From NCBI GenBank assembly GCA_949288175.1, contig CASEIV010000008.1:1-64000 (forward strand): a stretch of DNA of 64,000 nucleotides, written 5' to 3'. The stretch comes from an uncultured Eubacteriales bacterium. Its GTDB lineage: Bacteria; Bacillota; Clostridia; TANB77; CAG-508. Below the pieces are notes generated by a model. The model worked only from the letters and a program-made list of their open reading frames with translations, was not told the DNA's origin and ran no database searches. Shown one piece after another: positions 48,227-56,108 of the stretch. Position numbers and translations under genes: made by a program. Within the stretch, counting starts at the first letter, position 1, and every line of letters begins with the position of its first letter.

Positions 48227-48382
48227 AAGTTGCCAACGGGGACGGGTGATGATTTTGGGGACGGAGAGAAAAATCATCATTTTTTTAATTTTTGTTTTAT
48301 TATTAATTTAATAATAGCTAATAACATAATGATGATTTTTCTCTCCGTCCCCAAAATCATCACACGTCCCTTTGGTAACCTT
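48227..48382. repeat. GGGGACGG-family repeat, copy F (nested element)
   Basis: Outer arms GTTGCCAACGGGGACGGGTG (about 48229) and its near-complement ending at 48382 are of the copy A/B type. Inside sits a complete second palindrome (about 48248-48280 with 48329-48361) built on GATGATTTTGGGGACGGAGA, the type seen at 56831. One element appears inserted in another. Confidence 0.8.
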
Positions 48383-48390
48383 TAAATGTT

Positions 48391-49032
48391 CAAAAGAGGA
48401 AATTTTGAGTCTTCCCAAGATTTCCCCTTAATATTTTTATTTGAGATGGCAAAAGTCTAAGTAAATTTTACAGTTTAGGTCTGGTTGAATTTCTCTATTT
48501 CCCGCATAGCATTACTGCTATTGCCGTTTCCGTTTAAGGGAAATATCTATACAAACTATAGCTACCAGATTGCCACTTAAATCTGTACCTTAATCCAAAG
48601 ACTCCTATGCTTTTATGAAAGCAAACATTCTAGAAGTTTTCCTTAACACACTTAATAAGTTTATTAGTCTCTTTTGCAAATGAAATTTCATAAGTACAGT
48701 AAAACTAATTTGGCCAAAACTATGTTTTACTAATGATTTAATCCCAATACATTCACTCAAGACAGGCTACTCTGTGCTTTTTGTGTCTTGGCACGCATCA
48801 CAGGTTACTCTTAAATTATGTATAAAAAGATATATTTATATCATAAATTTAAGCCTCCGCGAAATCAGGGAATCTTATATATGCCATTATATAATACCCG
48901 GATTTCTTACTCCCTGAACACACACAAACTTGGCGTTTCGCGCACATTCAAAGAACTTCAACGATATGCCCTTTAGTGGATTTTTAGCCCCACCCTCATA
49001 AACTTTAGTATGACTAGAATAATGCACCATCG
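48391..49032 (-). ncRNA. Candidate large structured non-coding RNA (~640 nt)
   Basis: No reading frame of use exists here, base composition is less AT-rich than the flanks, and both ends are defined. A promoter (TTGTCA 49063-49068, TATAAT 49039-49044, minus strand) predicts a start near 49032. A hairpin with GGGGAAAT/ATTTCCTC arms (48420-48427 and 48396-48403) and a T run marks the end. One domain folds into four nested helices: 48455-48461 with ~48590-48603, 48470-48477 with 48578-48586, 48480-48485 with 48564-48569, and 48497-48503 with 48538-48544. It is capped by a hairpin (48504-48511 with 48516-48523) bearing a GUAA tetraloop on the transcribed strand. Other stems are CAGGGA/TCCCTG and AAGACA/TGTCTT. 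It is not tmRNA, RNase P or SRP RNA by motif. Known ~600-nt classes are OLE and ROOL; membership is untested. Confidence 0.7.
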
Positions 49033-49038
49033 ATATAT

Positions 49039-49088
49039 ATTATACAGTATAGATGTGAAATATGACAAATTTCATTTTTGTCATATTT
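49039..49088 (-). promoter_or_regulatory. Promoter and operator-like palindrome of the large RNA
   Basis: TTGTCA (49063-49068) and TATAAT (49039-49044), minus strand, 18-bp spacing. A 12-bp perfect inverted repeat, AAATATGACAAA (49058-49069) with TTTGTCATATTT (49077-49088), covers the -35 box, as expected for repressor control. Confidence 0.7.
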
Positions 49089-49177
49089 AAACAAGTATGG
49101 ATTTTCTTTGTTTCTGGTAATTCTATTTTTTATTATTTCATTTATTTTCTCTTCTTTTCTTCGTTTTTCTCTTGATT

Positions 49178-49753
49178 TTAATATCCTATAAATTCTCTCA
49201 ATTCTTTCTTTGTTTCTTCAAAATCTCTATCATTTGCAATATTTCTTACTTGAATACTTGGATATTTTTCTTGTATTTCTTCTGCCATTTCTAAATATAC
49301 TCTTTGTTGATTAATACTATTTTCGGCTTCATATTTAGAATTTTTAAATGCTGCTTTATCTTTTCTATCTAATCTTGTATGATATTTTTCTACATCTTTT
49401 AGATATAGTGTTATATAATATATTTCAAAATCTAGTTTACTAAATTCTTCCAATAATTTTTCATATACATCTGTAAACATATAGTCTTTTTTTCCAAGTC
49501 TACAATAATTTTCTTCAGTAAAAAATGTCCTATCAAATACTAGATTAATACTTTTATTTTCCATTTTTTTTATATATTCTAATAAATTAATATACATATC
49601 TTCTGCTTTTTTCTTACCTTCTGCCGAACTATCCGCTGTTCCACATAATCTATATAAATTTGTATAACTTAATGAATATCTTAAAAAATCTGTTACCGTT
49701 GTTTTTCCTGCTCCTTGTGGACCTTCTACTACAATTAATTTTGAATTTGCCAT
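49178..49753 (-). CDS. Deoxynucleoside/thymidylate-kinase-like P-loop protein
   Basis: 191 residues with Walker A 'VEGPQGAGKTTVTDFLR', a 'DRTF' motif as in the DRX/DRY box of nucleoside and nucleotide kinases ('INLVFDRTFFTEENY'), and an Arg-rich lid ('YHTRLDRKDKAAFKNS'). It resembles thymidylate kinases and viral-type deoxynucleoside kinases but is divergent, so the substrate is uncertain. No strong Shine-Dalgarno sequence is seen before the ATG. It lies just upstream of the large RNA promoter. Confidence 0.8.
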   Translation of the reverse strand: MANSKLIVVEGPQGAGKTTVTDFLRYSLSYTNLYRLCGTADSSAEGKKKAEDMYINLLEYIKKMENKSINLVFDRTFFTEENYCRLGKKDYMFTDVYEKLLEEFSKLDFEIYYITLYLKDVEKYHTRLDRKDKAAFKNSKYEAENSINQQRVYLEMAEEIQEKYPSIQVRNIANDRDFEETKKELREFIGY

Positions 49754-49897
49754 TTTTATACTTGTATGATATATTTAATAACTTAAATACACCCTACACT
49801 CCTTCCTTCATTTATTTTTATATTTATTATTTTTTCCTATATATCTTTTGGTTACTGTTTCCTTTCTTTTCTTTTCTTTTTTTATTATACTACATAA

Positions 49898-50044
49898 TTA
49901 ATTATCTTTTTCTTTTCCGTCCTCATTACTTTCTTCTTCATTTTCCTCTTTTTTTGCTTGTCCTTTATTTTTTAACATATTATTAATAGAATTTAAAATA
50001 TCTTCTGGACTTTCATCAAAATCATCTTTTATGACATGTAACAC
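49898..50044 (-). CDS. Small acidic protein of 48 residues
   Basis: A short gene starting with GTG behind AAAGGAGGAG at ideal distance. The product begins 'MLHVIKDDFDESPEDILNSI', continues with a short helix ('NNMLKNKGQAKKEE') and ends in an Asp/Glu/Lys-rich tail. No family is recognised. The strong binding site and codon use like neighbouring genes support it. It lies upstream of the kinase-like gene. Confidence 0.6.
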   Translation of the reverse strand: MLHVIKDDFDESPEDILNSINNMLKNKGQAKKEENEEESNEDGKEKDN

Positions 50045-50220
50045 TTTTATCTCCTCCTTTAATCTTTTTTATTATACTATTTCATATTTCTATTTTCAAT
50101 ATTTTATTTTCATCTATTTATAGACTTTTTTATTTTTTTATAATAAACTAGGTTTAAATTCATGAAAAATAACCCTATTAAATAAATTTTATTTAGATAA
50201 AGAAAGGAATGATTTACATT

Positions 50221-51432
50221 ATGGAAAATGTTTTTAAAGATTATGCTGCTAATATGCATCATCCAGATTGGGAAACTATATCGAAAAGAGAAAAGCCTCT
50301 ACTAACTAATCCAGACGACATTCGTTCTGTTTTTGACAGAGATTATACCAGAATTACACATTCAAATGCCTATAAAAGATTAAAACATAAAACCCAAGTA
50401 TTTTTTTCACCAGAAAGTGACCGTATTTGCACAAGAAGTGAACATGTTTCTCATGTAGAATCTATTAGTTATACAATTGCGAGTTATTTAGGATTAAATA
50501 CAGAATTAACAAAAGCCATTTCTGTTGCACATGATATTGGACATAGTCCTTTTGGTCATGCAGGAGAAAAGATTTTATCAACTATCTCTCAAAGAGATTT
50601 AGGGTATGGCTTTTGGCATGAAAAAAATGGTCTAGAATTTGTAGATAAAATAGAATTATTAGAAAACCAAGAACAATATAAAGATAATTTGGATTTAACG
50701 TATGCTGTTAGAGATGGTATTATTTCTCACTGTGGTGAAATTGATGAAAACTGTTTAAAACCTAGAAAAGAATATATTGATTTAACATCCTATGTTAGAC
50801 CTAATCAATATGCACCATATACTTGGGAAGGTTGTATAGTAAAAATCTCCGATAAAATATCCTATATTGGAAGAGATATCGAAGATGCCATTAGTATAGG
50901 TATTATTGATGAACATTTAGACGAATTATATAAATTATTGCACTATGATTTACCTGAAAAGAAAATCAACAATACTATCATTATCAATTATCTAGTATGT
51001 GATTTGGCCAAAAATTCAACTCCTGAAAAAGGATTATGTTTCTCAGAAGAAGCCTTTGATTTGTTAAATAAAATTAAAGAATTTAATTATAGGAATATCT
51101 ACTTCTCAGATAGACTAAAACCTTCTATTAAATATTTTGAATTGGTTTTAAATGAAATATATGATACTTTAAAATCTTGTTATGATAAAGAAAATACAAT
51201 TACCACTTTAAAAAACAGATTATCTAAGATTTCTGTAAAACTTTATGATAGTTTCCTTGGATTCTTAACAAATTATTACGATTTAGGAAATCGACAAAAA
51301 TTAAAATTAGTTAATGATGTTATTTTTGATTTTAATAATGAACAAGATTTTTATAAGTGTATTATTTACTATATTTCTGGTATGACAGACAAATTTGCAA
51401 TTGAGATTTATAATGATATTATTGGATTTTAG
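50221..51432 (+). CDS. dgt: Deoxyguanosinetriphosphate triphosphohydrolase-like protein
   Basis: A 403-residue HD-domain dNTPase that splits dGTP (or other dNTPs) into nucleoside and triphosphate. It has 'RSEHVSHVESIS' (first His), 'SVAHDIGHSPFGHAGEKIL' (HD pair and catalytic His), and 'KISDKISYIGRDIEDA' (final Asp). I prefer the ATG at 50221; an in-frame ATG 12 bases earlier abuts the AAAGGA site. It is convergent with the small gene at 51471, with a strong terminator between. Confidence 0.9.
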   Translation: MENVFKDYAANMHHPDWETISKREKPLLTNPDDIRSVFDRDYTRITHSNAYKRLKHKTQVFFSPESDRICTRSEHVSHVESISYTIASYLGLNTELTKAISVAHDIGHSPFGHAGEKILSTISQRDLGYGFWHEKNGLEFVDKIELLENQEQYKDNLDLTYAVRDGIISHCGEIDENCLKPRKEYIDLTSYVRPNQYAPYTWEGCIVKISDKISYIGRDIEDAISIGIIDEHLDELYKLLHYDLPEKKINNTIIINYLVCDLAKNSTPEKGLCFSEEAFDLLNKIKEFNYRNIYFSDRLKPSIKYFELVLNEIYDTLKSCYDKENTITTLKNRLSKISVKLYDSFLGFLTNYYDLGNRQKLKLVNDVIFDFNNEQDFYKCIIYYISGMTDKFAIEIYNDIIGF

Positions 51433-51435
51433 AGA

Positions 51436-51472
51436 AAATGTCGCATAGGGATCAGATCCCTATGCGACATTT
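51436..51472. terminator. Perfect 17-bp hairpin, bidirectional terminator
   Basis: AAATGTCGCATAGGGAT (51436-51452) and its exact complement (51456-51472) around the loop CAG, flanked by A and T residues, between dgt and the convergent gene. Confidence 0.85.
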
Positions 51473-51743
51473 AAAATAATTTTTTTATTAAATCACCTAT
51501 AATTTCTTGGTTACTATCATATGAAAAAGTATTATTTTCTTTATCATAACAAACCATAACTAGTTTTGAAAAATCAATTTTCATATTTTTCATTACTTTA
51601 TTTTCTAAATCCATATCTCCTTCACATGTTGTTAAAAGAATATATTCTTTATTATCTTTGTCCATACTTTCTACAACAATATAGTTTTCTTGTGCATTTT
51701 GATCTAATTTAACAACTGTTCCTTTTTTGAAACTATTTTGCAT
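51471..51743 (-). CDS. Small hypothetical protein (beta-rich)
   Basis: 90 residues; a beta-strand-rich core ('KGTVVKLDQNAQENYIVVESMD', 'EYILLTTCEGD') and a short C-terminal helix 'IIGDLIKKLF'. It resembles small DUF1292-like domains in pattern only. AAAGGAG before the ATG. Third gene of a set with 51764 and 52271, 20 bases apart. Confidence 0.65.
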   Translation of the reverse strand: MQNSFKKGTVVKLDQNAQENYIVVESMDKDNKEYILLTTCEGDMDLENKVMKNMKIDFSKLVMVCYDKENNTFSYDSNQEIIGDLIKKLF

Positions 51744-51763
51744 ATTATCAAACTCCTTTCAAA

Positions 51764-52243
51764 TTATTTTCCAAAAATTCTATTGAAAAAGGATTTTATT
51801 TTTGTATAAATTTTATTATACCATTTCTCTTCTTCTATAATTGCGATTTTATTATTTACTACATTATCTGTACTCTCTATATTCCCTTCTGTATTTTCTT
51901 TTACAACCTCTTTTGTTTTTTTGAATAATTCGGAAATATCATAGTTTTGATTAAGATATTCCATTGTTTTTCTCTCATTTTCTTTACATATGTCCATCAA
52001 TTGTTGTCTTTCTTCTCTATCACAACAATACATTAAATATATAGCACTAATTAAATCTTTTGTTGCTGGCATAATATTCTGTTCTATTAATGTTTTACTT
52101 TTATCATACTTAAATTTATATGCATCATTCTTACTTTCTCTTATTTTTTGCCTTAAATTTTGAGGTATTTTTATCAATATGGTTTTATCGAAATAATTTA
52201 ATATTTCATTCGTTTCTGTTAACACATTGCAATAATTATCCAT
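51764..52243 (-). CDS. Hypothetical helical protein
   Basis: 159 residues, cytosolic and mostly helical, with no known motif. A Cys-Cys pair occurs in 'SAIYLMYCCDREERQQ'. The C-terminus 'NKIYTKIKSFFNRIFGK' is an amphipathic basic helix that could bind the membrane. AAAGAAAGGA precedes the ATG. Lies 27 bases after 52271-53332 and is probably co-transcribed. Confidence 0.65.
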   Translation of the reverse strand: MDNYCNVLTETNEILNYFDKTILIKIPQNLRQKIRESKNDAYKFKYDKSKTLIEQNIMPATKDLISAIYLMYCCDREERQQLMDICKENERKTMEYLNQNYDISELFKKTKEVVKENTEGNIESTDNVVNNKIAIIEEEKWYNKIYTKIKSFFNRIFGK

Positions 52244-52270
52244 TTTCTATTTTCCTTTCTTTACAGAAAT

Positions 52271-53332
52271 TTATCTTTGATCATTTGTATTTTCTTTAAA
52301 TAGTCCTTTGAAGAAGTTCTGCATATTTTGAAATGCTGCTTTAATCCCACTAACTTTTTCTTTTTTTACCATTTCTACTATCTGTTCTCCTGTTATTTTT
52401 ATATCTCCATCTTTTTCTTCTTTTATTTCGTGAATATTTACAGTTCCTTCTTCCGCTTTATTTATCAAATCTTCTATTGTTTTTTGATTTTCTTGAATTA
52501 ATTCTTGGTTTTCATCAAAACTTTCTAAAATATATCCAGCTGTCTCTTTTTCTATTTGCGTATTTCCATCCAGATACATATCTACATATTCCATGAATTT
52601 ATCATAATTTTCTTGTACTACTGATTCTTTTTGTACATAAATTTTATCCATATTCTCTATATTTTCTTGTATATCTGCTAACTCTACTGTAGTAGCTTCT
52701 TTTCCTTCTAAATCTTTCAATCCTTCCTTTGCTTTCTCTTGATAAATTTCATACTCTTCACTATTTTTAGCAGCATCATATTCATTCTGATAAACTTCAT
52801 CCGAATCATAATACTTTCCATTACTTCCTTGCCCCTGCATTTCATTTACATATTTTCCTTCTTGTGCAGCTTGTCCTTCCAATCCCCATGCAGATACTGA
52901 AGGATTTTCTATATCATAAATAGTAACTTCTATAGGCACTTCCTTTTTCTCTACAACAGTTTCTTCAGCAGTACATCCTTTCATTGATAAGGCTCCTGCT
53001 CCTAATATCATCACAATTGGAACAATTATTAATTTATTTCCTTTTTTTTGTTGTTGCTCTTCTGTATTTTCCTGTGTCTTTTTTATATAAAAACCTACTA
53101 CTGGTTGTGTATTTTTAGGTAAACCTTCAAAATATGCATATCCTTTTCCTTTTTCTTTATCCATTACATAGGAATTAGAATCTAATATTGTTATTTTTTC
53201 ACCCACTCCTGCTTTTCGAGTTGGTTGATGTTGTAACTTCCATATTTGAGCTAACTTTACCATACTAGTAAATCTATCTTTAACTCCGTTTTTTATACCT
53301 TTTATACTTGGTCGTTTGTTTTCATCATTCAT
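52271..53332 (-). CDS. Hypothetical single-pass membrane protein with acidic extracellular domain
   Basis: 353 residues. A basic cytoplasmic N-terminus (~100 residues; 'GEKITILDSNSYVMDKEKGKGYAYFEG') is followed by a transmembrane helix ('KLIIVPIVMILGAGALSMKG'), then a Glu-rich extracytoplasmic helical region. A Cys occurs right after the helix ('MKGCTAEE'). No enzyme motif is seen. The ATG at 53332 is chosen because AGAGGG lies seven bases before it. The gene is downstream of the GHKL kinase gene but has its own promoter. Confidence 0.68.
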   Translation of the reverse strand: MNDENKRPSIKGIKNGVKDRFTSMVKLAQIWKLQHQPTRKAGVGEKITILDSNSYVMDKEKGKGYAYFEGLPKNTQPVVGFYIKKTQENTEEQQQKKGNKLIIVPIVMILGAGALSMKGCTAEETVVEKKEVPIEVTIYDIENPSVSAWGLEGQAAQEGKYVNEMQGQGSNGKYYDSDEVYQNEYDAAKNSEEYEIYQEKAKEGLKDLEGKEATTVELADIQENIENMDKIYVQKESVVQENYDKFMEYVDMYLDGNTQIEKETAGYILESFDENQELIQENQKTIEDLINKAEEGTVNIHEIKEEKDGDIKITGEQIVEMVKKEKVSGIKAAFQNMQNFFKGLFKENTNDQR

Positions 53333-53365
53333 GATAACACCCTCTTCTTTCATTTTTACATTTTA

Positions 53366-53394
53366 AGTATAACAAACAAATTATGTCGTTACAA
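53366..53394 (-). promoter_or_regulatory. Promoter of the 52271-51471 gene set
   Basis: On the minus strand TTGTAA (53389-53394) and TATACT (53366-53371) are 17 bases apart, about 34 bases before the start codon. Confidence 0.5.
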
Positions 53395-53454
53395 TATTGT
53401 TATCAAAATTTAACATAACTGTATTATAGCTGTAATAATCCTATTCCAATATTT

Positions 53455-54918
53455 CTATTCTTTTTTTACATCTCTTTCTTTAATTTCTTCTTCGCGATAT
53501 GAAGATATCTTGTATGTATTTTCTTTATCAAAAATAATTCTTATTACTTTTGTAAAATTGTCTTCTACTGGTTTTCCATATTCTTCGATAACCAAGCTTG
53601 CTTTATACTTCTTTAATGTATCAAATGTATTCATCCATCCCATTCCTGTACCGCCATCATTGGCATGTGTTGTACTTGGCTTTATTCCAAGATTGTTTAA
53701 TGTATCTGTTTCAAACTCTATACCAGAATCATAAACATATAAACTGTATGCACCATCAATGATTCCAAGTCTTACTAGAATACTTTTATTGTTATTTTCA
53801 GAATGGTTAATGGCTATAATTGCATTCTTTATTAGGTCTGCAATTAAAATTTCTAAATCTTCTTTTTCAATATATTTATTTATCATGTGATGAATATTTC
53901 CATTTATTTGTAATTGGAAATCTATTTTATTTTTTACACATTCTGATTGCATATATTTTAGCATACTATCAATTTTATCAATATTTGTTTTCGTTAGTTC
54001 TATACTCACTGTTTCATTTTGCATTTCGTTTGATAGGCTTTCTATTTTATCTTTTATATGGGTTCCGTCTACTATTTGATCGTTTAATACCATTTGTTCT
54101 AATTCATATTCTAATGATTTTTGCTTGTGTGCTATTGAATGGTTCTTTTTGTTAAGTTTTAAATTTTCTTTTTCTAATTCTTCTATTTCTTTATCTTTAT
54201 TTTTCAATTCTTCTTTGATTTCTTCTACTTCTCTTTCTTGTAGTTTTTGTTTGTAGTATAACTGTAAGGATTTTTGGATGGTGATAAACATGATGATTGC
54301 AAAAATAATGAAACTTACTCCTGCTCTTCTACTAAGTAATTGATCATAATTTGATATAATTATAATACAAAAAATTATTAGTATACTAATGTCTAATATT
54401 AAAATATCTATATATTCGTTTTTTGAATTTTTTTGCAAAAATGTGAATCCATTTTTAAATCTTTTTATTTTGGCGAATACATAAATAAAAATTAAATATA
54501 AACATAATATCAAGAATAATCCTGTATATATTTCCTGTATATTAAAAATAAGAACAAGATTATAAGCAATAAATGCACTTATCGAAAATATAATATAATT
54601 TATGCTCAATGATATCATCGTTATTAATAGCGAATATGCAAATCTTTCTTTTATTGATACTTTAAATATTATAGTTATTAATAAAATCATGAAAATTACA
54701 TTATATGAAAATCCTAATAAATTTTTTATAAACCTACAGATTACAGATATAACAATCATACTCAAAATAATCATTACACAATTTTTTAATGTAATTTGTA
54801 TCTTTTTATTCATTATCTTAAAATTTGTATAATATGTAAATATAGATAAATAAAATATTTTGATAATATCAACAATATTTGTCATATCTGCTAATCCCAA
54901 TCCCATTATAAATTCCAT
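53455..54918 (-). CDS. GHKL-family sensor histidine kinase (AgrC-like layout)
   Basis: A 487-residue polytopic kinase. The first ~220 residues hold about six or seven transmembrane helices, as in AgrC-type peptide receptors. A charged coiled coil follows (about 225-265), then a His-containing dimerisation segment ('KKNHSIAHKQKSLEYELEQM'). The GHKL ATPase domain has the N box 'ADLIKNAIIAINHSENN', 'YVYDSGIEF' and 'GGTGMGWMN'. The ATG follows AAAAGGA at ten bases. Upstream on the same strand lie a Trp-rich 16-codon ORF and a response regulator with a Spo0A-type output domain, its likely partner. Confidence 0.88.
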   Translation of the reverse strand: MEFIMGLGLADMTNIVDIIKIFYLSIFTYYTNFKIMNKKIQITLKNCVMIILSMIVISVICRFIKNLLGFSYNVIFMILLITIIFKVSIKERFAYSLLITMISLSINYIIFSISAFIAYNLVLIFNIQEIYTGLFLILCLYLIFIYVFAKIKRFKNGFTFLQKNSKNEYIDILILDISILIIFCIIIISNYDQLLSRRAGVSFIIFAIIMFITIQKSLQLYYKQKLQEREVEEIKEELKNKDKEIEELEKENLKLNKKNHSIAHKQKSLEYELEQMVLNDQIVDGTHIKDKIESLSNEMQNETVSIELTKTNIDKIDSMLKYMQSECVKNKIDFQLQINGNIHHMINKYIEKEDLEILIADLIKNAIIAINHSENNNKSILVRLGIIDGAYSLYVYDSGIEFETDTLNNLGIKPSTTHANDGGTGMGWMNTFDTLKKYKASLVIEEYGKPVEDNFTKVIRIIFDKENTYKISSYREEEIKERDVKKE

Positions 54919-54960
54919 TGTTATATTTCCTTTTTATATTTCGTTTTTTAGATTATATAT

Positions 54961-55006
54961 AAAAATAAAGAGATAATCAATAAATTTTTTATCAATTATC
55001 TCTCAT
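54961..55006 (-). terminator. Terminator or attenuator between the micropeptide and the kinase gene
   Basis: GAGATAAT and ATTATCTC (54970-54977 and 54995-55002), with inner pairing around an AT-rich loop, followed on the minus strand by TTTATTTTT. It lies 24 bases after the micropeptide stop, so partial read-through would set kinase level. Confidence 0.65.
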
Positions 55007-55029
55007 TTTTTATTAGTTACTAATATTTA

Positions 55030-55080
55030 TTATAGCCAAAAACTTAGCCATTTCCAAAAACCATCAAACCACTCTACCAT
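55030..55080 (-). CDS. Trp/Phe-rich micropeptide (16 residues)
   Basis: The ORF encodes MVEWFDGFWKWLSFWL: four Trp and three Phe in 16 residues, net charge near -1, amphipathic. The site AAGGTGGTGA, a near-perfect anti-16S match, lies five bases before the ATG. A promoter (TTGTAG 55131-55136, TATAAA 55108-55113, 17-bp spacing) and a downstream terminator define a short transcript. It lies between a receptor-type GHKL kinase and a response regulator. A secreted or membrane-active signal peptide is possible. A Trp-codon attenuation leader for the kinase gene is the main alternative. No Cys, signal peptide or processing protease is seen. Confidence 0.55.
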   Translation of the reverse strand: MVEWFDGFWKWLSFWL

Positions 55081-55107
55081 ACCTCTCACCACCTTTTTTC
55101 TTTCGTA

Positions 55108-55136
55108 TTTATAGAAAGTTGTATTACTTCCTACAA
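55108..55136 (-). promoter_or_regulatory. Promoter of the micropeptide transcript
   Basis: TTGTAG (55131-55136) and TATAAA (55108-55113), spacing 17, minus strand. The -35 box is weak (three of six), which suits an activator-dependent promoter. Confidence 0.45.
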
Positions 55137-55191
55137 ACAAAAAATTACCATCTTCTTACGAAAAAAAGACGGTAACGCTTAGTGAAAAAAA

Positions 55192-55210
55192 ATGGTAGAA
55201 ATTTGTCGAA
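55192..55210 (-). promoter_or_regulatory. Operator-like motif with a Spo0A box
   Basis: The minus strand reads TTCGACAAATTTCTACCAT. It contains TTCGACA, the complement of the classical 0A box TGTCGAA. A near-identical motif stands at 56137-56156 between the response regulator and the XRE gene. Confidence 0.55.
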
Positions 55211-55215
55211 AATAG

Positions 55216-55266
55216 AAAAAAACATATCATAAATATCAACTATTTGATTTGATACCTATGATATGT
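55216..55266 (-). terminator. Terminator of the Spo0A-type regulator gene
   Basis: An inverted repeat of ~18 bases (55222-55239 with 55249-55266, mostly paired) followed by a seven-T run on the minus strand. Confidence 0.8.
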
Positions 55267-55285
55267 TCATTTATAATTTTATTTA

Positions 55286-56074
55286 TCATATTTCTCTTTC
55301 AATTTTTTCTACATAATAATATATAAATTCCATTGGTGTTGGTATACCAGTTTCAAGACTTACTCTTGCTCTGTAATATTCTAACAAATCATCTACTGGT
55401 GTGTTATTCCAGGCATGTATAATCGCATTTTGAATACCATTTGTAATTGTATTTCCAGATTTTTTATATAAATTTGTTAAATGTCTAATAACATTTGTAT
55501 TATCTCCTTTATTTTCAATCAGATATAAGATTGCATCATGTATATATTTTCTTCCTACCATTTTAGCAGGTATTCCGATTAAGTCTAATTCTCTAGCGAT
55601 GCAATCTGATATCTTTTTCTTATTATCCTCCAATTCCTCTTTTAATACTTCCATTGTCTTTTGTGGTGTTACTTCTCTTAAACTTATCAATTTGTTCAAA
55701 ACATAATCAGCTGAATATCTCGGATGATTTTTATATAATATGATATCTGCACCATTTTTATGAACTATATCATATATTCTTTGTGAATGGATATGTGTTG
55801 TTACAACAATAATTGGTTCATAGCCTAAGTTCAACTTTTTAAGTTCTGATAAAAATCCCAAAGAATCTGCATTCCCTGTCATACTGTTATTTAATTCTAA
55901 ATCTAATATAATACCTTCTGGCTCTTTTAATTTTGCATACTTTAGCCCTTCCACATCTGAATCCGTGATTCCAATAATTTCTACATCATCTCTACTCTTC
56001 ACACTATTAATAAAATTGTTACAATCATTTCTATCATCTTCTATTATTAGTATCTTCATAGATTTTGTTGTCAT
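55286..56074 (-). CDS. Response regulator with Spo0A-type C-terminal DNA-binding domain
   Basis: 262 residues. The receiver domain (1-~130) has the acidic pocket 'IEDDRND', the phosphorylated Asp58 in 'GIILDLELNN', Thr in 'IIVVTTHIH' and Lys in 'LYKNHP'. Residues ~150-260 match the Spo0A effector domain: 'ELDLIGIPAKMVGRKYIHDAIL', 'SGNTITNGIQNAIIHAWNN' (recognition helix region) and 'PTPMEFIYYYVEKI'. It is diverged from genuine Spo0A and encoded beside a GHKL kinase instead of among sporulation genes, so a dedicated two-component role is more likely than master sporulation control. ATG after AAAGGG. Confidence 0.87.
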   Translation of the reverse strand: MTTKSMKILIIEDDRNDCNNFINSVKSRDDVEIIGITDSDVEGLKYAKLKEPEGIILDLELNNSMTGNADSLGFLSELKKLNLGYEPIIVVTTHIHSQRIYDIVHKNGADIILYKNHPRYSADYVLNKLISLREVTPQKTMEVLKEELEDNKKKISDCIARELDLIGIPAKMVGRKYIHDAILYLIENKGDNTNVIRHLTNLYKKSGNTITNGIQNAIIHAWNNTPVDDLLEYYRARVSLETGIPTPMEFIYYYVEKIEREI

Positions 56075-56108
56075 ATGTATACACCCTTTCTTCTTTTTTT
56101 TATAATGT

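Noticed and set aside
47855..48385. 176-residue Phe/Ser-rich plus-strand ORF
   Set aside because: Antisense of the Lys/Glu-rich coiled coil, running into the repeat element; composition is that of a shadow frame.
48391..49032. Assignment of the large RNA as RNase P RNA, tmRNA or a group I/II intron
   Set aside because: The conserved RNase P core, a tmRNA tag frame with tRNA-like ends, and intron domain V or P/Q/R/S elements were not found; the region also lacks an intron-encoded protein.
55192..55210. Treating the Spo0A-type regulator as the true sporulation master Spo0A
   Set aside because: The receiver and effector domains are diverged, the gene is paired with a GHKL kinase, and no sporulation gene (such as spoIVB) is adjacent; Spo0A is probably elsewhere.
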